DNA from: an uncultured Elioraea sp.
Lineage (GTDB): Bacteria > Pseudomonadota > Alphaproteobacteria > Acetobacterales > Acetobacteraceae
Direction: 5' to 3'
DNA: 28,071 bases
Assembly: GCA_937995555.1 (NCBI GenBank)
Contig: CALKJX010000026.1
Span: 1-28,071 of the forward strand
Made by a program: the position numbers and the translations under genes. Below the pieces are notes generated by a model, which saw only the letters and a list, made by a program, of their open reading frames with translations, was not told the origin of the DNA and made no database searches. The first letter of the stretch is position 1. Each line of letters begins with the position of its first letter. Shown piece after piece: positions 7,224 to 15,011 of the stretch.

Positions 7224-8639
7224 TCAATTCAGCGGCGGCAGCGCGGGCATGATCTCGTCGACCTGGAACCCCCCCTCCGGGATCGCGCTCGGGTCGTCGC
7301 CGGTCGGCAGCGGCGGCGTGGCGTAGAGATACTCCGGCAGGAACAGCGCGACGTCGGGAAAGACGTAGAGGGTCGCCATGCAGAGCACCACGATCCCGAC
7401 GAAGGGCAGGCAGCCCTGGAAGATCTCCTGGATCCGGACCTGCGGTGGCGCCACGCCCTTGAGGTAGTAGGCAGCCATGGCCACCGGCGGCGTCATGAAG
7501 CTGGTCTGGAGATTGAGCCCCACGATGACGCCGAAGAAGATCGGATCGATGCCGAAGGTGTCGAGCAGCGGCAGGAAGATCGGCACGAAGATCAGCACGA
7601 TCTCGGACCATTCCAGCGGCCAGCCGAGCAGGAAGATGATCAGCTGCGTGATGATCATGAAGCCGACCGGCGACAGGTCGAGGTAGTTGACCATGAAGTC
7701 CTCGACCACGTGGTGGCCGCCCAGCCAGCCGAACACGCTGGTGAAGATGTAGGCGCCGACGAACAGCCAGCACACCATCGCCGAGGTGCGCGCGGTCAGG
7801 AACACGCTCTCCTTCAGCTTGGCCCAGGTCAGCGCACGGTAGGCCGCGGCAAGCAGGATCGCGCCGAGGCTGCCCATCGCGGCCGCTTCGGATGGCGTTG
7901 CCAGCCCGAACAGGATCGCGCCGAGCACCGCGGCGATCAGGAGCGCCAGCGGCACGAAGGAGGTCACCAGCGCCCAGACGATCTCGAGGAGCGAGCCGGC
8001 CGCCATGTGCGCCGGCAGCCGCGGCGCCGCCTTCGGGTTCACCAGCGCGAAGATGAAGGTGTAGACCATGTACATCCCGGCCAGCATCGCGCCGGGCACG
8101 AAGGCGGCGGCATAGAGCCGCGCGACCGAAACGCCGGCCGTCGCGCCATACAGGATGAACATGATCGAGGGCGGGATCAGGATGCCGAGGCAGCCGCCGG
8201 CGCAGGTGATGCCGGACGCGAGCCGGGTGTCGTAGCCCGCCCGCAGCATCGCCGGATAGGCGAGCAGCCCCATCAGCGTCACCACAGCGCCGACGATCCC
8301 CGTGGCCGTGGCGAACATCGCGCAGGTGACGAGCGTGGCGATCGCGAGGGCGCCCGGCAGCGCCCGCGACGCCAGTTGCAGCGCGTGGAACAATCGATCA
8401 AGGATGTTCGCGCGCTCGATCACGTAGCCCATGAAGATGAACAAAGGCACGCTGATCAGCACGTCATTCGCCATCACCGCGTAGGTGCGCTGCACCAGCA
8501 GATCGAACACGCGATCGCCCAGACTGACGTAACCGAAGCCGATCCCCATCGCCATCAGCGTGAACGCCACCGGGAAACCGAGCAGCACGATCAGGATGAA
8601 GCTGCCCAGCATCACCATGCCGAGGACGGGATCGCTCAC
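7224..8639 (-). CDS. TRAP transporter large permease DctM (system 2)
   Basis: The protein has 471 residues, slightly longer than usual because of a hydrophilic C-terminal tail after the last helix (PPLPTGDDPSAIPEGGFQVD). Typical stretches are SVPLFIFMGYVIERANI, ATATGIVGAVVTLMGLLAYP, GGCLGILIPPSIMFILYGAT, ATPSEAAAMGSLGAIL and GLNLQTSFMTPPVAMAAYYL. It is the channel subunit of a second TRAP system. The start is GTG 8639, overlapping the dctQ stop as GTGA; an upstream extension to 8750 would lie wholly inside dctQ. The subunits differ clearly from system 1, so this is not a recent duplicate. Confidence 0.93.
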   Translation of the reverse strand: MSDPVLGMVMLGSFILIVLLGFPVAFTLMAMGIGFGYVSLGDRVFDLLVQRTYAVMANDVLISVPLFIFMGYVIERANILDRLFHALQLASRALPGALAIATLVTCAMFATATGIVGAVVTLMGLLAYPAMLRAGYDTRLASGITCAGGCLGILIPPSIMFILYGATAGVSVARLYAAAFVPGAMLAGMYMVYTFIFALVNPKAAPRLPAHMAAGSLLEIVWALVTSFVPLALLIAAVLGAILFGLATPSEAAAMGSLGAILLAAAYRALTWAKLKESVFLTARTSAMVCWLFVGAYIFTSVFGWLGGHHVVEDFMVNYLDLSPVGFMIITQLIIFLLGWPLEWSEIVLIFVPIFLPLLDTFGIDPIFFGVIVGLNLQTSFMTPPVAMAAYYLKGVAPPQVRIQEIFQGCLPFVGIVVLCMATLYVFPDVALFLPEYLYATPPLPTGDDPSAIPEGGFQVDEIMPALPPLN

Positions 8640-9247
8640 CGGCGCTCCTCCGTCGCCTTCGCCTGCGCGGCTGCGGCCGCCTGCTGCGCGGACGCCAGCG
8701 CCAGCGCCTGCGCCTCGGTCTCCTCGACGTCGGCCAGCTTCTCCGGCCACTCGCCGGTGCGGATCGCAATCACGCAGCGCACGATCTCGGCGATGCCCTG
8801 CAGCAGCATGAGCGCGCCGCAGAAGGGGATCAGGAACTTGAACGGCCAGATCAGCGGCCCATCAGGCGTGACCGACGAACGCTCGTTCTGAAGATACGAC
8901 AAGTGGAAGAAGTTCCAGCCGAACCAGATCAGCGCCAGCATGCCGGGCACGAAGAAGATCAGGTAGAGCGGCAGGTCCAGAAGCGCCTGACGGCGTGGCG
9001 GCATCGAGCGATAGAGAAAGTCCGCCCGTACATGCCCGTTGCGGGCCAACGTATATGCCCCTGCCAGCATGAACAGGAAGCCGTAGAGCATGTAGGAGGT
9101 GTCGTAGGCCCAGGCGGTCGGGGCCCGGAACAGATAGCGCGCGAACACCTCGTAGCAGATCACGCCGGTGAGGGCGACGATCGCCCAGCCGGCGATCTTG
9201 CCGGCAAGCGTACTGACGCGGTCGATCGCGAGCAGCACCGATTGCAT
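8636..9247 (-). CDS. TRAP transporter small permease DctQ (system 2)
   Basis: The 203-residue protein has four hydrophobic segments: IAGWAIVALTGVICYEVFAR, MLYGFLFMLAGAYTLARNGH, LPLYLIFFVPGMLALIWFGW and FLIPFCGALMLLQGIAEIVR. The ARYLFRAPTAWAYDTSYM and GHVRADFLYRSMPPRRQA loops are typical of the family. The C-terminal 35 residues are a charged, alanine- and glutamine-rich tail (ALASAQQAAAAAQAKATEER), longer than in most DctQ proteins. The gene lies 72 bp downstream of dctP, with a strong hairpin in between, and overlaps dctM by 4 bp. Confidence 0.9.
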   Translation of the reverse strand: MQSVLLAIDRVSTLAGKIAGWAIVALTGVICYEVFARYLFRAPTAWAYDTSYMLYGFLFMLAGAYTLARNGHVRADFLYRSMPPRRQALLDLPLYLIFFVPGMLALIWFGWNFFHLSYLQNERSSVTPDGPLIWPFKFLIPFCGALMLLQGIAEIVRCVIAIRTGEWPEKLADVEETEAQALALASAQQAAAAAQAKATEERR

Positions 9248-9270
9248 GGGAGAGGTCCGTTCCGTCGCAG

Positions 9271-9305
9271 CGGCGCCCGCCCCGGAAACTCCGGAGCGGG
9301 CGCCG
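9271..9305 (-). terminator. Strong hairpin between dctP and dctQ of TRAP system 2
   Basis: A 15-bp stem with one mismatch (CGGCGCCCGCCCCGG at 9271-9285; CCGGAGCGGGCGCCG at 9291-9305) and a 5-nt loop lies between the dctP stop and the dctQ start. No T-run follows in either direction. A partial terminator or a 3'-stabilising structure here would give more binding protein than permease, as is common for binding-protein operons; that role is inference. Confidence 0.6.
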
Positions 9306-9319
9306 TGACCGAGCAGTGA

Positions 9320-10468
9320 TCAGCCGCGGGCGAAGAAGTGGTTGAAGGCGAGCACCGACGGCGCCTCGTTGCGGAGGAAATAGGTGCCGGTGCGGCGGCA
9401 CCAGTCGCGCTGGCTGTCGCAGACCTTCTTGAAGAACGGCCCGGCGGCCGGCGAGGAGGTGTCACCCTCCAGCCGCGCGACCACCGCATCCCAGGCGCGC
9501 AGCTGCGCCTCGAGGATGGGCCGGGGGGTCGTGATCGCGCGGACGCCCTGCCGCTGCGTCATTTCGATCAGGTCCTTCGGATAGCGCTCCTGCAGCTTCC
9601 AGCTCATGTCGGCGCTCGCGGCCTCCGCCGAGAACCGGATGATCGCCTTCAGTTCGGCCGGAAGCGCATCGTACTTCGCCTTGTTGAACTGAACCTCGAA
9701 GGTCTCGGTATGCTGATGGAAGGACTGCAGCATGTAGACCTTGGCGACGTCGGGGAAACCGAGCAGGCGATCCGACGAGGGGTTGTTGAACTCGGCGCCG
9801 TCGATCACCCCGCGCTCCAGCGCGGGCACGATCTCGCCGCCCGGCAACGCCACCACCGCCGAGCCGAGCTCGTTGAACAGGTCGGTCGCCAAGCCGACCG
9901 TGCGGAACTTCAGACCGCGCAGCTGCTCGACCCGTTCCACCGGGTTCTTGAACCACCCGAGCGGCTGGGTCGGCATCGGGCCGGTCTGGAAGCCGACCAC
10001 GTTGACCCGAAGGATCTCGCCGATCAGCTCGTTGTACAGGGCCTCGCCGCCGCCATGATAGAACCAGGCGAGATAGTTGTTGGCGTCACGGAACCAGGCC
10101 GGCGGGGTTCCGAACAGGCTGAAGGCCTTGTTCTTGCCGAACCAGTAGGCCGACACGCCATGGCCGCCGTCCAGCGTGCCGGCCGAGACGGCGTCCAGCA
10201 GCTGGAACGCGCCGACCACGGCGCCGGCCGGCAGCAATTCGAGCCGGAGCCGCCCGCCGGCCATGTCGTTGACCCGCTTCACATAGTCGGCAGCGAACTC
10301 GTGGAAGATGTCGCGGGTCGGCCAGGTCGACTGGAACCGCCACGTGATCGTCTGCGCCCGGCTGACCTGCGGCGCCGCCAGCGTCCCCGCCGCAGCGACG
10401 GCGCCGCCGAGGGCTGCCGTCTTGAGGAAGCCGCGACGTCCCGCGCGCTTGGTCTTCACGTCATTCAT
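9320..10468 (-). CDS. TRAP transporter substrate-binding protein DctP, Tat-exported (system 2)
   Basis: This 382-residue receptor begins MNDVKTKRAGRRGFLKTAAL, a twin-arginine signal (RRGFLK), with likely cleavage after QVSRAQ. The mature protein starts TITWRFQSTWPT and has YVKRVNDMAGGRLRLELLPA, LDAVSAGTLDGGHGVSAYWF, the core LRGLKFRTVGLATDLFNELG, and the EFNNPSSDRLLGFPDVAKVY region. This set is typical of the branch that includes the 2-oxoacid binder TakP and related receptors. The start is ATG 10468 with GGAGGA 8 bases upstream; the frame extends back to 11179 but only as a shadow of the divergent genes. A 2-oxoacid or hydroxy-acid ligand is the best guess. Confidence 0.92.
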   Translation of the reverse strand: MNDVKTKRAGRRGFLKTAALGGAVAAAGTLAAPQVSRAQTITWRFQSTWPTRDIFHEFAADYVKRVNDMAGGRLRLELLPAGAVVGAFQLLDAVSAGTLDGGHGVSAYWFGKNKAFSLFGTPPAWFRDANNYLAWFYHGGGEALYNELIGEILRVNVVGFQTGPMPTQPLGWFKNPVERVEQLRGLKFRTVGLATDLFNELGSAVVALPGGEIVPALERGVIDGAEFNNPSSDRLLGFPDVAKVYMLQSFHQHTETFEVQFNKAKYDALPAELKAIIRFSAEAASADMSWKLQERYPKDLIEMTQRQGVRAITTPRPILEAQLRAWDAVVARLEGDTSSPAAGPFFKKVCDSQRDWCRRTGTYFLRNEAPSVLAFNHFFARG

Positions 10469-10640
10469 TGCTCGATCCTCCCTGTCCACACGCCGGCTGG
10501 CGCGCCCCCGCGCCGTCTCCGGCCCATGGCTCTCAAACCACAGTGCCGACGCCGTTACAAGAACTCCCGCGCTGCACGGCGCCGCGAGACATGCGCGGCG
10601 CTGCCCGCGGGTTCCCGGCGTCCCCGCGGCGATCTTTCCT

Positions 10641-10669
10641 TTGACATCCGGTGGTCCCCGAGAGATCAT
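10641..10669 (+). promoter_or_regulatory. Probable sigma-70 promoter of the MarR gene
   Basis: A perfect TTGACA box (10641-10646) is followed after 17 bp by GATCAT (10664-10669), which matches TATAAT at four of six positions. The -10 box forms the left edge of the operator palindrome, so a bound repressor would block RNA polymerase. The transcript would start near 10676, a short leader before the TTG start at 10700. Confidence 0.55.
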
Positions 10670-10685
10670 TTGTACACAAATGATC
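10664..10685. promoter_or_regulatory. Operator palindrome, probable MarR binding site
   Basis: Two perfect 10-bp arms, GATCATTTGT (10664-10673) and ACAAATGATC (10676-10685), flank a 2-bp AC spacer. The site is AT-rich in a very GC-rich region, has the length and symmetry of MarR-family operators, and ends one base before the ribosome-binding site of the MarR gene. It lies about 195 bp upstream of the divergent dctP gene, so it could also influence that gene. Confidence 0.8.
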
Positions 10686-10699
10686 CAGGAGGCCTGACC

Positions 10700-11161
10700 T
10701 TGGTCCTGAAGGACCTGCCCCGACCACGCCAGCATCAGCCCTTGACATATGCGCTGGAGGACCAGGTCGGCCATCTGCTCCGCCGTGCACATCAGCGCCA
10801 TGCCGCGATCTTCCTGGAGGGGATCGGGCCCGCCGCGCTGACGCCGATGCAGTGGGCGGCGCTGGTCACCCTCGTGCGCGAGGGCCGGGCGAGCCAGAAC
10901 CGGCTCGGCCGGCTGACGGCGATGGACCCGGCGACGATCCAGGGCGTGGTGCGCCGGCTCCGCGCCCGCGGGCTGATCACGCGCTCGGCCGACCCGGCGG
11001 ATCGGCGGGCGAGCCTGCTCGCGCCGACCGGGGCCGGCATCGCGCTCGTCGAGGCGACGCTGCCCGCCGCGATCGCGATCAGCGAGGCGACGCTCGCGCC
11101 GCTCGACCCGGCCGAGCGCCGGATCTTTCTTCAGCTCCTGCAACGGATGGCATTCGCATGA
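10700..11161 (+). CDS. MarR-family transcriptional regulator (TTG start)
   Basis: The 153-residue protein has the MarR winged helix: LTPMQWAALVTLVREGRASQ at about 48-66, recognition helix MDPATIQGVVRRLRARGLI at 75-93, and the wing with the DRR motif (ADPADRRASLLAPTGAG, 98-114). Flanking helices would form the dimer interface. The start is TTG 10700, placed by a perfect AGGAGG at 10687-10692; no ATG or GTG in this frame fits as well. MarR proteins repress as dimers and release DNA on binding a small, often aromatic, ligand. The palindrome in its own promoter indicates autoregulation. Its ATGA overlap with the reductase gene places both in one operon. Confidence 0.9.
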   Translation: MVLKDLPRPRQHQPLTYALEDQVGHLLRRAHQRHAAIFLEGIGPAALTPMQWAALVTLVREGRASQNRLGRLTAMDPATIQGVVRRLRARGLITRSADPADRRASLLAPTGAGIALVEATLPAAIAISEATLAPLDPAERRIFLQLLQRMAFA

Positions 11162-11964
11162 GCACCGATGTCGCGGCAAAGCCCAGGCCGGTCGGCAACC
11201 TCAACGTCGAGACCGTGCTGACGGTCCATCACTGGACCGACACGCTGTTCAGTCTCACCACCACGCGCGACCCGGCATTCCGGTTCGAGAACGGCGAGTT
11301 CACCATGATCGGCATCCCGGTGGACGGGAAGCCGCTGCTGCGCGCCTATTCGATGGTCTCGGCCAACTACGAGGAGCAGCTCGAGTTCCTCTCGATCAAG
11401 GTGCCGGACGGGCCGCTCACCTCGCGGCTCCAGCACATCCGGCCGGGCGACGGGCTCTATGTCGGCCGCAAGCCCACCGGCACGCTGGTGGTGAGCTATC
11501 TGGTGCCTGGGCGGACGCTGTTCCTGTTGAGCACCGGCACCGGCATCGCGCCGTTCATGAGCATCATCAAGGACCCCGAAACCTATGCGCGCTTCGATCG
11601 CGTGGTGCTGACGCACACCTGCCGGTTCGAGCGCGAACTCGCCTACCGTGAGTGGATCACGCGCGAGCTGCCCGAGCACGAATTCCTCGGCGAGGAGGTG
11701 CGCGCCAAGCTCGTCTACTATCCGACGGTGACGCGCGAGCCGTTCCATCGGCATGGGCGGATCACGCAGTTCATCGAGGACGGGACGCTGTTCGCCGATC
11801 TCGGGCGCGGCGGGTTCGATCCGGCGGAGGATCGGATCATGATCTGCGGCGGGCCCGACATGCTCGCCGAGTGCCGCGCCATCGCCGAACGCGAGGGGTT
11901 CGTGGAAGGGTCCTCGGGAACACCCGGGACCTATGTGATCGAGAAGGCTTTCGTGGAAAAGTAG
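11158..11964 (+). CDS. fpr: Ferredoxin/flavodoxin-NADP+ reductase
   Basis: The 268-residue protein is a bacterial-type FNR. An N-terminal FAD barrel carries RAYS at residues 62-65, with the second FAD contact near KVPDGPLTSRLQHI. The NADP domain has LLSTGTGIAPFMSI, VVLTHTCRFERELAY and IMICGGPDMLAECRAI. The C-terminus GTYVIEKAFVEK is characteristic of proteobacterial Fpr. It passes electrons between NADPH and ferredoxin or flavodoxin in the cytoplasm, in either direction. It often acts in oxidative-stress defence or general ferredoxin reduction. Here it is cotranscribed with a MarR regulator and is followed by an enamidase, which raises a pathway-specific role. Confidence 0.92.
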   Translation: MSTDVAAKPRPVGNLNVETVLTVHHWTDTLFSLTTTRDPAFRFENGEFTMIGIPVDGKPLLRAYSMVSANYEEQLEFLSIKVPDGPLTSRLQHIRPGDGLYVGRKPTGTLVVSYLVPGRTLFLLSTGTGIAPFMSIIKDPETYARFDRVVLTHTCRFERELAYREWITRELPEHEFLGEEVRAKLVYYPTVTREPFHRHGRITQFIEDGTLFADLGRGGFDPAEDRIMICGGPDMLAECRAIAEREGFVEGSSGTPGTYVIEKAFVEK

Positions 11965-11976
11965 CGCGGGGAAGGG

Positions 11977-12047
11977 CCGCAAGGCCGCTCCCCCGCACCC
12001 CCATCCCGGCAGGACCACCTTCCAGGGGGGTGCGGGGGTCCTTGCGG
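11977..12047. repeat. Large GC-rich inverted repeat between fpr and the enamidase gene
   Basis: The core is a perfect 13-bp stem, CCCCCGCACCCCC (11990-12002) with GGGGGTGCGGGGG (12026-12038), around a 23-nt loop. An outer 8-bp pair, CCGCAAGG (11977-11984) with CCTTGCGG (12040-12047), extends it after a small asymmetric bulge. It has the look of a REP-like extragenic palindrome and may also end fpr transcripts, although no T-run follows. Confidence 0.7.
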
Positions 12048-12074
12048 CGCCCCGCCCATGTTCTGGAGGAACGC

Positions 12075-13268
12075 ATGGCCCTCGCCGCAGGCGCCGAGAC
12101 GCAAGTCGGCAAGCTCGTCATCCGCAACATCGGCCTCATGCTGTCCGGCAGGCTCGAAGAGCCGATCCTCGATGCCGACACCATCGTCGCCGAAGGCGGC
12201 CGCATCACCGCGATCGGCCGCGCCGCAGACTGCGACACCGGAAACGCCCGTGTCAGCATCGACGCGCGCGGCTGCGCCGCCATGCCGGGGCTGATCGACA
12301 ACCACGTCCACACCGTGTTCGGGGACTGGACGCCGCGCCAGAATCAGCTCGGCTGGATCGAGTCGTGCCTGAACGGCGGGGTGACTGGCATGATATCGGC
12401 GGGCGAGGTGCACCTGCCGGGCCGCCCGCGCGACCCTGCGGGCGCGAAGGCGCTTGCCATCGTCGCGCGCAAGTCGTTCGGCGACATCATGCCGAACGGC
12501 GTCCGGGTGCTGGCCGGCGCCGTCATCCCCGAACGCGGCCTGACCGACGCCGACTTCGCCGAAATGGCGGCGAACGGGGTAAGGCTGATGGGCGAGATCG
12601 GGCTCGGCAGCGTCACCGGGGCGGAGGAGGCGCGCGCCATGGTGGCGTGCGCGCGCCGGCACGGCCTGTCGACCGTGACCCATGTCGGTGGTCCGTCCGT
12701 GCCCGGATCCTCGTATATCGGGGCCGAGGTGGTGCTTGCGGCGGATGCCGATGTCTGCAGCCACATCAACGGCGGACCGACGGCACTCGACCAGGACCAG
12801 GTGCGCCGGATCTGCGAGACGACCGCGCGCGCGATCGAGATCATCCACAACGGCAATCCGCGCGTCGCCCTGTTCGCCATGAACCTGATGCGCGAGCTTG
12901 GCAAGGAGGCGCAATTGACCATCGGCACGGACGCGCCGGCAGGGTCCGGCGTGCAGCCGCTCGGCATGCTGCGGACCATCGCGCTCCTCGCCTCGGTCGG
13001 CGGAGCGCCGCCCGAGCGAGTGATCTGCTGGGCCACCGGCAACGTTGCCCGGGTGCGCGGCCTTGACACCGGCATCCTCGCGCCGGGCCGTCCGGCGGAC
13101 ATCGTGCTCTGCGATCGCCCGCAGGGCTCGGCCGGCGCAACGCTGCTCGAAGCCCTCGCCGCCGGCGACCTGCCGGGCATCGGCATGGTCCTGACCGACG
13201 GCGTGATCCGAGTGCGCCGCAGCCGCAACACCCCGCCGGCCGAGCGCGTGCCGGAGATGCTCCACTGA
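12075..13268 (+). CDS. Enamidase-type amidohydrolase (6-oxotetrahydronicotinate hydrolase-like)
   Basis: This 397-residue metal-dependent hydrolase follows, from memory, the Eubacterium barkeri enamidase closely along its length: VIRNIGLMLSGRLEEPILDA near the N-terminus, GMISAGEVHLPGRPRDPAGA near 105-124, SHINGGPTAL near 229-238, and the C-terminal SRNTPPAERVPEML. Metal and catalytic residues are in place: H77 and H79 (DNHVHT), E174 (GEIGLG), H203 (THVGG), H230 and D286 (GTDAPAG). In E. barkeri the enzyme opens 6-oxo-1,4,5,6-tetrahydronicotinate to 2-formylglutarate during nicotinate breakdown. ATG 12075 follows GGAGGA. No nicotinate hydroxylase or 6-hydroxynicotinate reductase is in the window, so the true substrate may be another cyclic enamide or lactam. 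Confidence 0.82.
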   Translation: MALAAGAETQVGKLVIRNIGLMLSGRLEEPILDADTIVAEGGRITAIGRAADCDTGNARVSIDARGCAAMPGLIDNHVHTVFGDWTPRQNQLGWIESCLNGGVTGMISAGEVHLPGRPRDPAGAKALAIVARKSFGDIMPNGVRVLAGAVIPERGLTDADFAEMAANGVRLMGEIGLGSVTGAEEARAMVACARRHGLSTVTHVGGPSVPGSSYIGAEVVLAADADVCSHINGGPTALDQDQVRRICETTARAIEIIHNGNPRVALFAMNLMRELGKEAQLTIGTDAPAGSGVQPLGMLRTIALLASVGGAPPERVICWATGNVARVRGLDTGILAPGRPADIVLCDRPQGSAGATLLEALAAGDLPGIGMVLTDGVIRVRRSRNTPPAERVPEMLH

Positions 13269-13513
13269 GCGAGCCCGCCTCCGATCCGGCCGAACAACTC
13301 GCGACCCTCTGGCGCCTGTCACGCGAGGAGACGGCCGCACTCGGCGAACGCATCGCGCTGCTCGAACGCGCCGTGATGGCCGCGATGGCCAAGCCGCCCG
13401 ACATCGACACGGCACGCCTGACGCTCGTGGTGCTCGATCAGCAGCGCGCACTCGATCGCACCCGCGCGCGCACCGCGCGCATCATCGATCTCCTGCGCGG
13501 ACGACCCGCATGA
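13265..13513 (+). CDS. Small helical protein with an apparent CTG start
   Basis: The frame 13265-13513 is open for 82 residues, ends TGA overlapping the next ATG (ATGA), and begins with CTG overlapping the enamidase stop (CTGA). A GGAG at 13253-13256 lies 8 bases before the CTG. About four-fifths of its codons end in G or C, as in neighbouring genes. The product is two predicted helices rich in charged and hydrophobic residues: LATLWRLSREETAALGERIA, then ALLERAVMAAMA, and after PPDID the stretch LTLVVLDQQRALDRTRARTA. A coiled-coil hairpin is plausible. The only standard starts (GTG 13373, ATG 13376) would remove the first helix. I do not recognise the family. Confidence 0.6.
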   Translation: MSEPASDPAEQLATLWRLSREETAALGERIALLERAVMAAMAKPPDIDTARLTLVVLDQQRALDRTRARTARIIDLLRGRPA

Positions 13514-14208
13514 CCGACGCCCTGCCGCTCGGTCCCGAGGTGGACGACACGCCACGCCCCCTGCCGGCGCGCGTCACGCATCGGGGCGCCCATGTGACGC
13601 TCGAACCGCTGCATGTCCGCCACACCCCCGACCTCTGGCGCGCGGCCCAGGGGGCGGACCACACCTGGACCTATCTCGGCTCCGGCCCCTTCGCGTCGGA
13701 GGCCGCGTTGCGCCGACTGGTCGGCACGCAGGCAGCACAGCATGACCCGATGTTCTTCGCCGTCCGCCCCCATGTCGCGGGCGTGGTCACGGGGTGGCTG
13801 TCCTTCATGGAGATCCGTCCCGCGGACGCCGACATCGAGATCGGCCATGTCTGGTTCAGCCCGGCCATGCAGCGCACTCGCGCGGCGACCGAGGCGATCG
13901 CCCTGCTGATGCGCCATGCGATGGACGATCTCGGCTATCGCCGTCTGGTGTGGAAGTGTCACGCCCTCAACGCACCATCGCGCCGCGCGGCCGACAGGCT
14001 CGGCTTCGTCTACGAGGGCACACACCGCAACCATCGCATCATCAAGGGTCGCTCGCGCGATACGGCCTGGTACTCGATCACGGACGCGGAGTGGCCGCTC
14101 CGCCGCGCGGCGCTCGCGCTCTGGCTGGACGACGCCAACTTCGACCACACCGGAACGGCGCGGCGCAGCCTGGGCGAGATCCGTGCGCGCCTCGCCGCGG
14201 AGGCATGA
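13510..14208 (+). CDS. GNAT-family N-acetyltransferase, RimJ/RimL-like
   Basis: The 232-residue protein has the RimJ/RimL-type acetyltransferase fold: an N-terminal THRGAHVTLEPLHVRHTPDL strand-helix, a central DIEIGHVWFSPAMQRTRAAT stretch where acetyl-CoA pyrophosphate binds, and the second half with LGYRRLVWKCHALNAPSRRA, DRLGFVYEGTHRNH and DTAWYSITDAEWP. These proteins acetylate amino groups of proteins or small molecules; the substrate here is unknown. The pyrophosphate loop is RTRAATEA rather than the textbook Q/RxxGxG/A, which is usual for this subfamily. It overlaps both neighbours by 4 bp (ATGA). Confidence 0.88.
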   Translation: MTDALPLGPEVDDTPRPLPARVTHRGAHVTLEPLHVRHTPDLWRAAQGADHTWTYLGSGPFASEAALRRLVGTQAAQHDPMFFAVRPHVAGVVTGWLSFMEIRPADADIEIGHVWFSPAMQRTRAATEAIALLMRHAMDDLGYRRLVWKCHALNAPSRRAADRLGFVYEGTHRNHRIIKGRSRDTAWYSITDAEWPLRRAALALWLDDANFDHTGTARRSLGEIRARLAAEA

Positions 14209-15011
14209 ACTATCGCCACGCCTTCCACGCCGGCAACCACGGGGACTGCCTGAAGCACGCCCTGCTGGTGGCGCTGATCGACGCGCTCAGGCGCAAGGAC
14301 ACGCCCTTCGCGATCGCCGATCTGCACGCCGGGCGTGGCACCTACGATCTCACCGGCGAGGAGGCGACGCGCACCGGCGAATGGCGCGCCGGGATCGGCC
14401 GCCTGCTCGACGACCCGCCGCCCGCCCTTGCCGAGTACGTCGCGCTGGTGCGCCGTCTCGGCCTCTATCCCGGCAGCCCGGCGATCGCGCGCGCGCTGCT
14501 CCGCCCGCAGGATCGCCTGGTGCTGAACGAGAAGCACCCGGAGGAGTACGCGGCCCTCGCCGCCTGGGCGGGAGGCGACCCGCGGATCACCCTGCGCTGC
14601 GGCGATGCCTACGTGCTGCGCGGTGTCGTTCCACCGGCGGGGATGAAGCGCGGACTGGTGCTGTTCGACCCGCCCTACGAGTCCGCCGACGAGCACCACC
14701 AGGTCGCCGCGGCGATGCGTGCCGCCCACCGCGCCGCGCCGACCTTCATCCTGGCGGCGTGGTATCCCGTGAAGCACCTCGCCCCCGTCCGTGCCCTGCG
14801 CGATGCCCTGCGCGATCCGCCGAGGCGGGTGGACGCCGCGCTCTATCTCCGTCCGCCCCTCGATCCGGCGCGGCTGAACGGTTCGGGCCTGCTCGTGATC
14901 AATGCGCCATGGCAGTATGGCGAGCGCGCGGGCGCCATCCTGGACGCGCTGCGCGCGCGCCTTGCCGACGACCCATCCGCCGAGATCCACCTGGAGGCCA
15001 CGCGTGACTGA
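14205..15011 (+). CDS. rlmJ: 23S rRNA (adenine(2030)-N(6))-methyltransferase RlmJ
   Basis: The 268-residue protein starts with the hallmark MNYRHAFHAGNHGDCLKH and has the SAM-binding IADLHAGRGTYDL (37-49), LNEKHPEEY at 108-116 and the catalytic DPPYE motif (155-159) of N6-adenine methyltransferases. Later signatures are LAAWYPVKH and LNGSGLLVINAPW. RlmJ methylates A2030 of 23S rRNA before ribosome assembly; E. coli RlmJ is about 280 residues. The ATG overlaps the GNAT stop as ATGA, and the end overlaps gpsA by 8 bp. Confidence 0.95.
   Translation: MNYRHAFHAGNHGDCLKHALLVALIDALRRKDTPFAIADLHAGRGTYDLTGEEATRTGEWRAGIGRLLDDPPPALAEYVALVRRLGLYPGSPAIARALLRPQDRLVLNEKHPEEYAALAAWAGGDPRITLRCGDAYVLRGVVPPAGMKRGLVLFDPPYESADEHHQVAAAMRAAHRAAPTFILAAWYPVKHLAPVRALRDALRDPPRRVDAALYLRPPLDPARLNGSGLLVINAPWQYGERAGAILDALRARLADDPSAEIHLEATRD

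Noticed and set aside
10742..10750. A second TTGACA followed by TATG, considered as a promoter
   Set aside because: It lies inside the MarR coding sequence and has no -10 box at suitable spacing.
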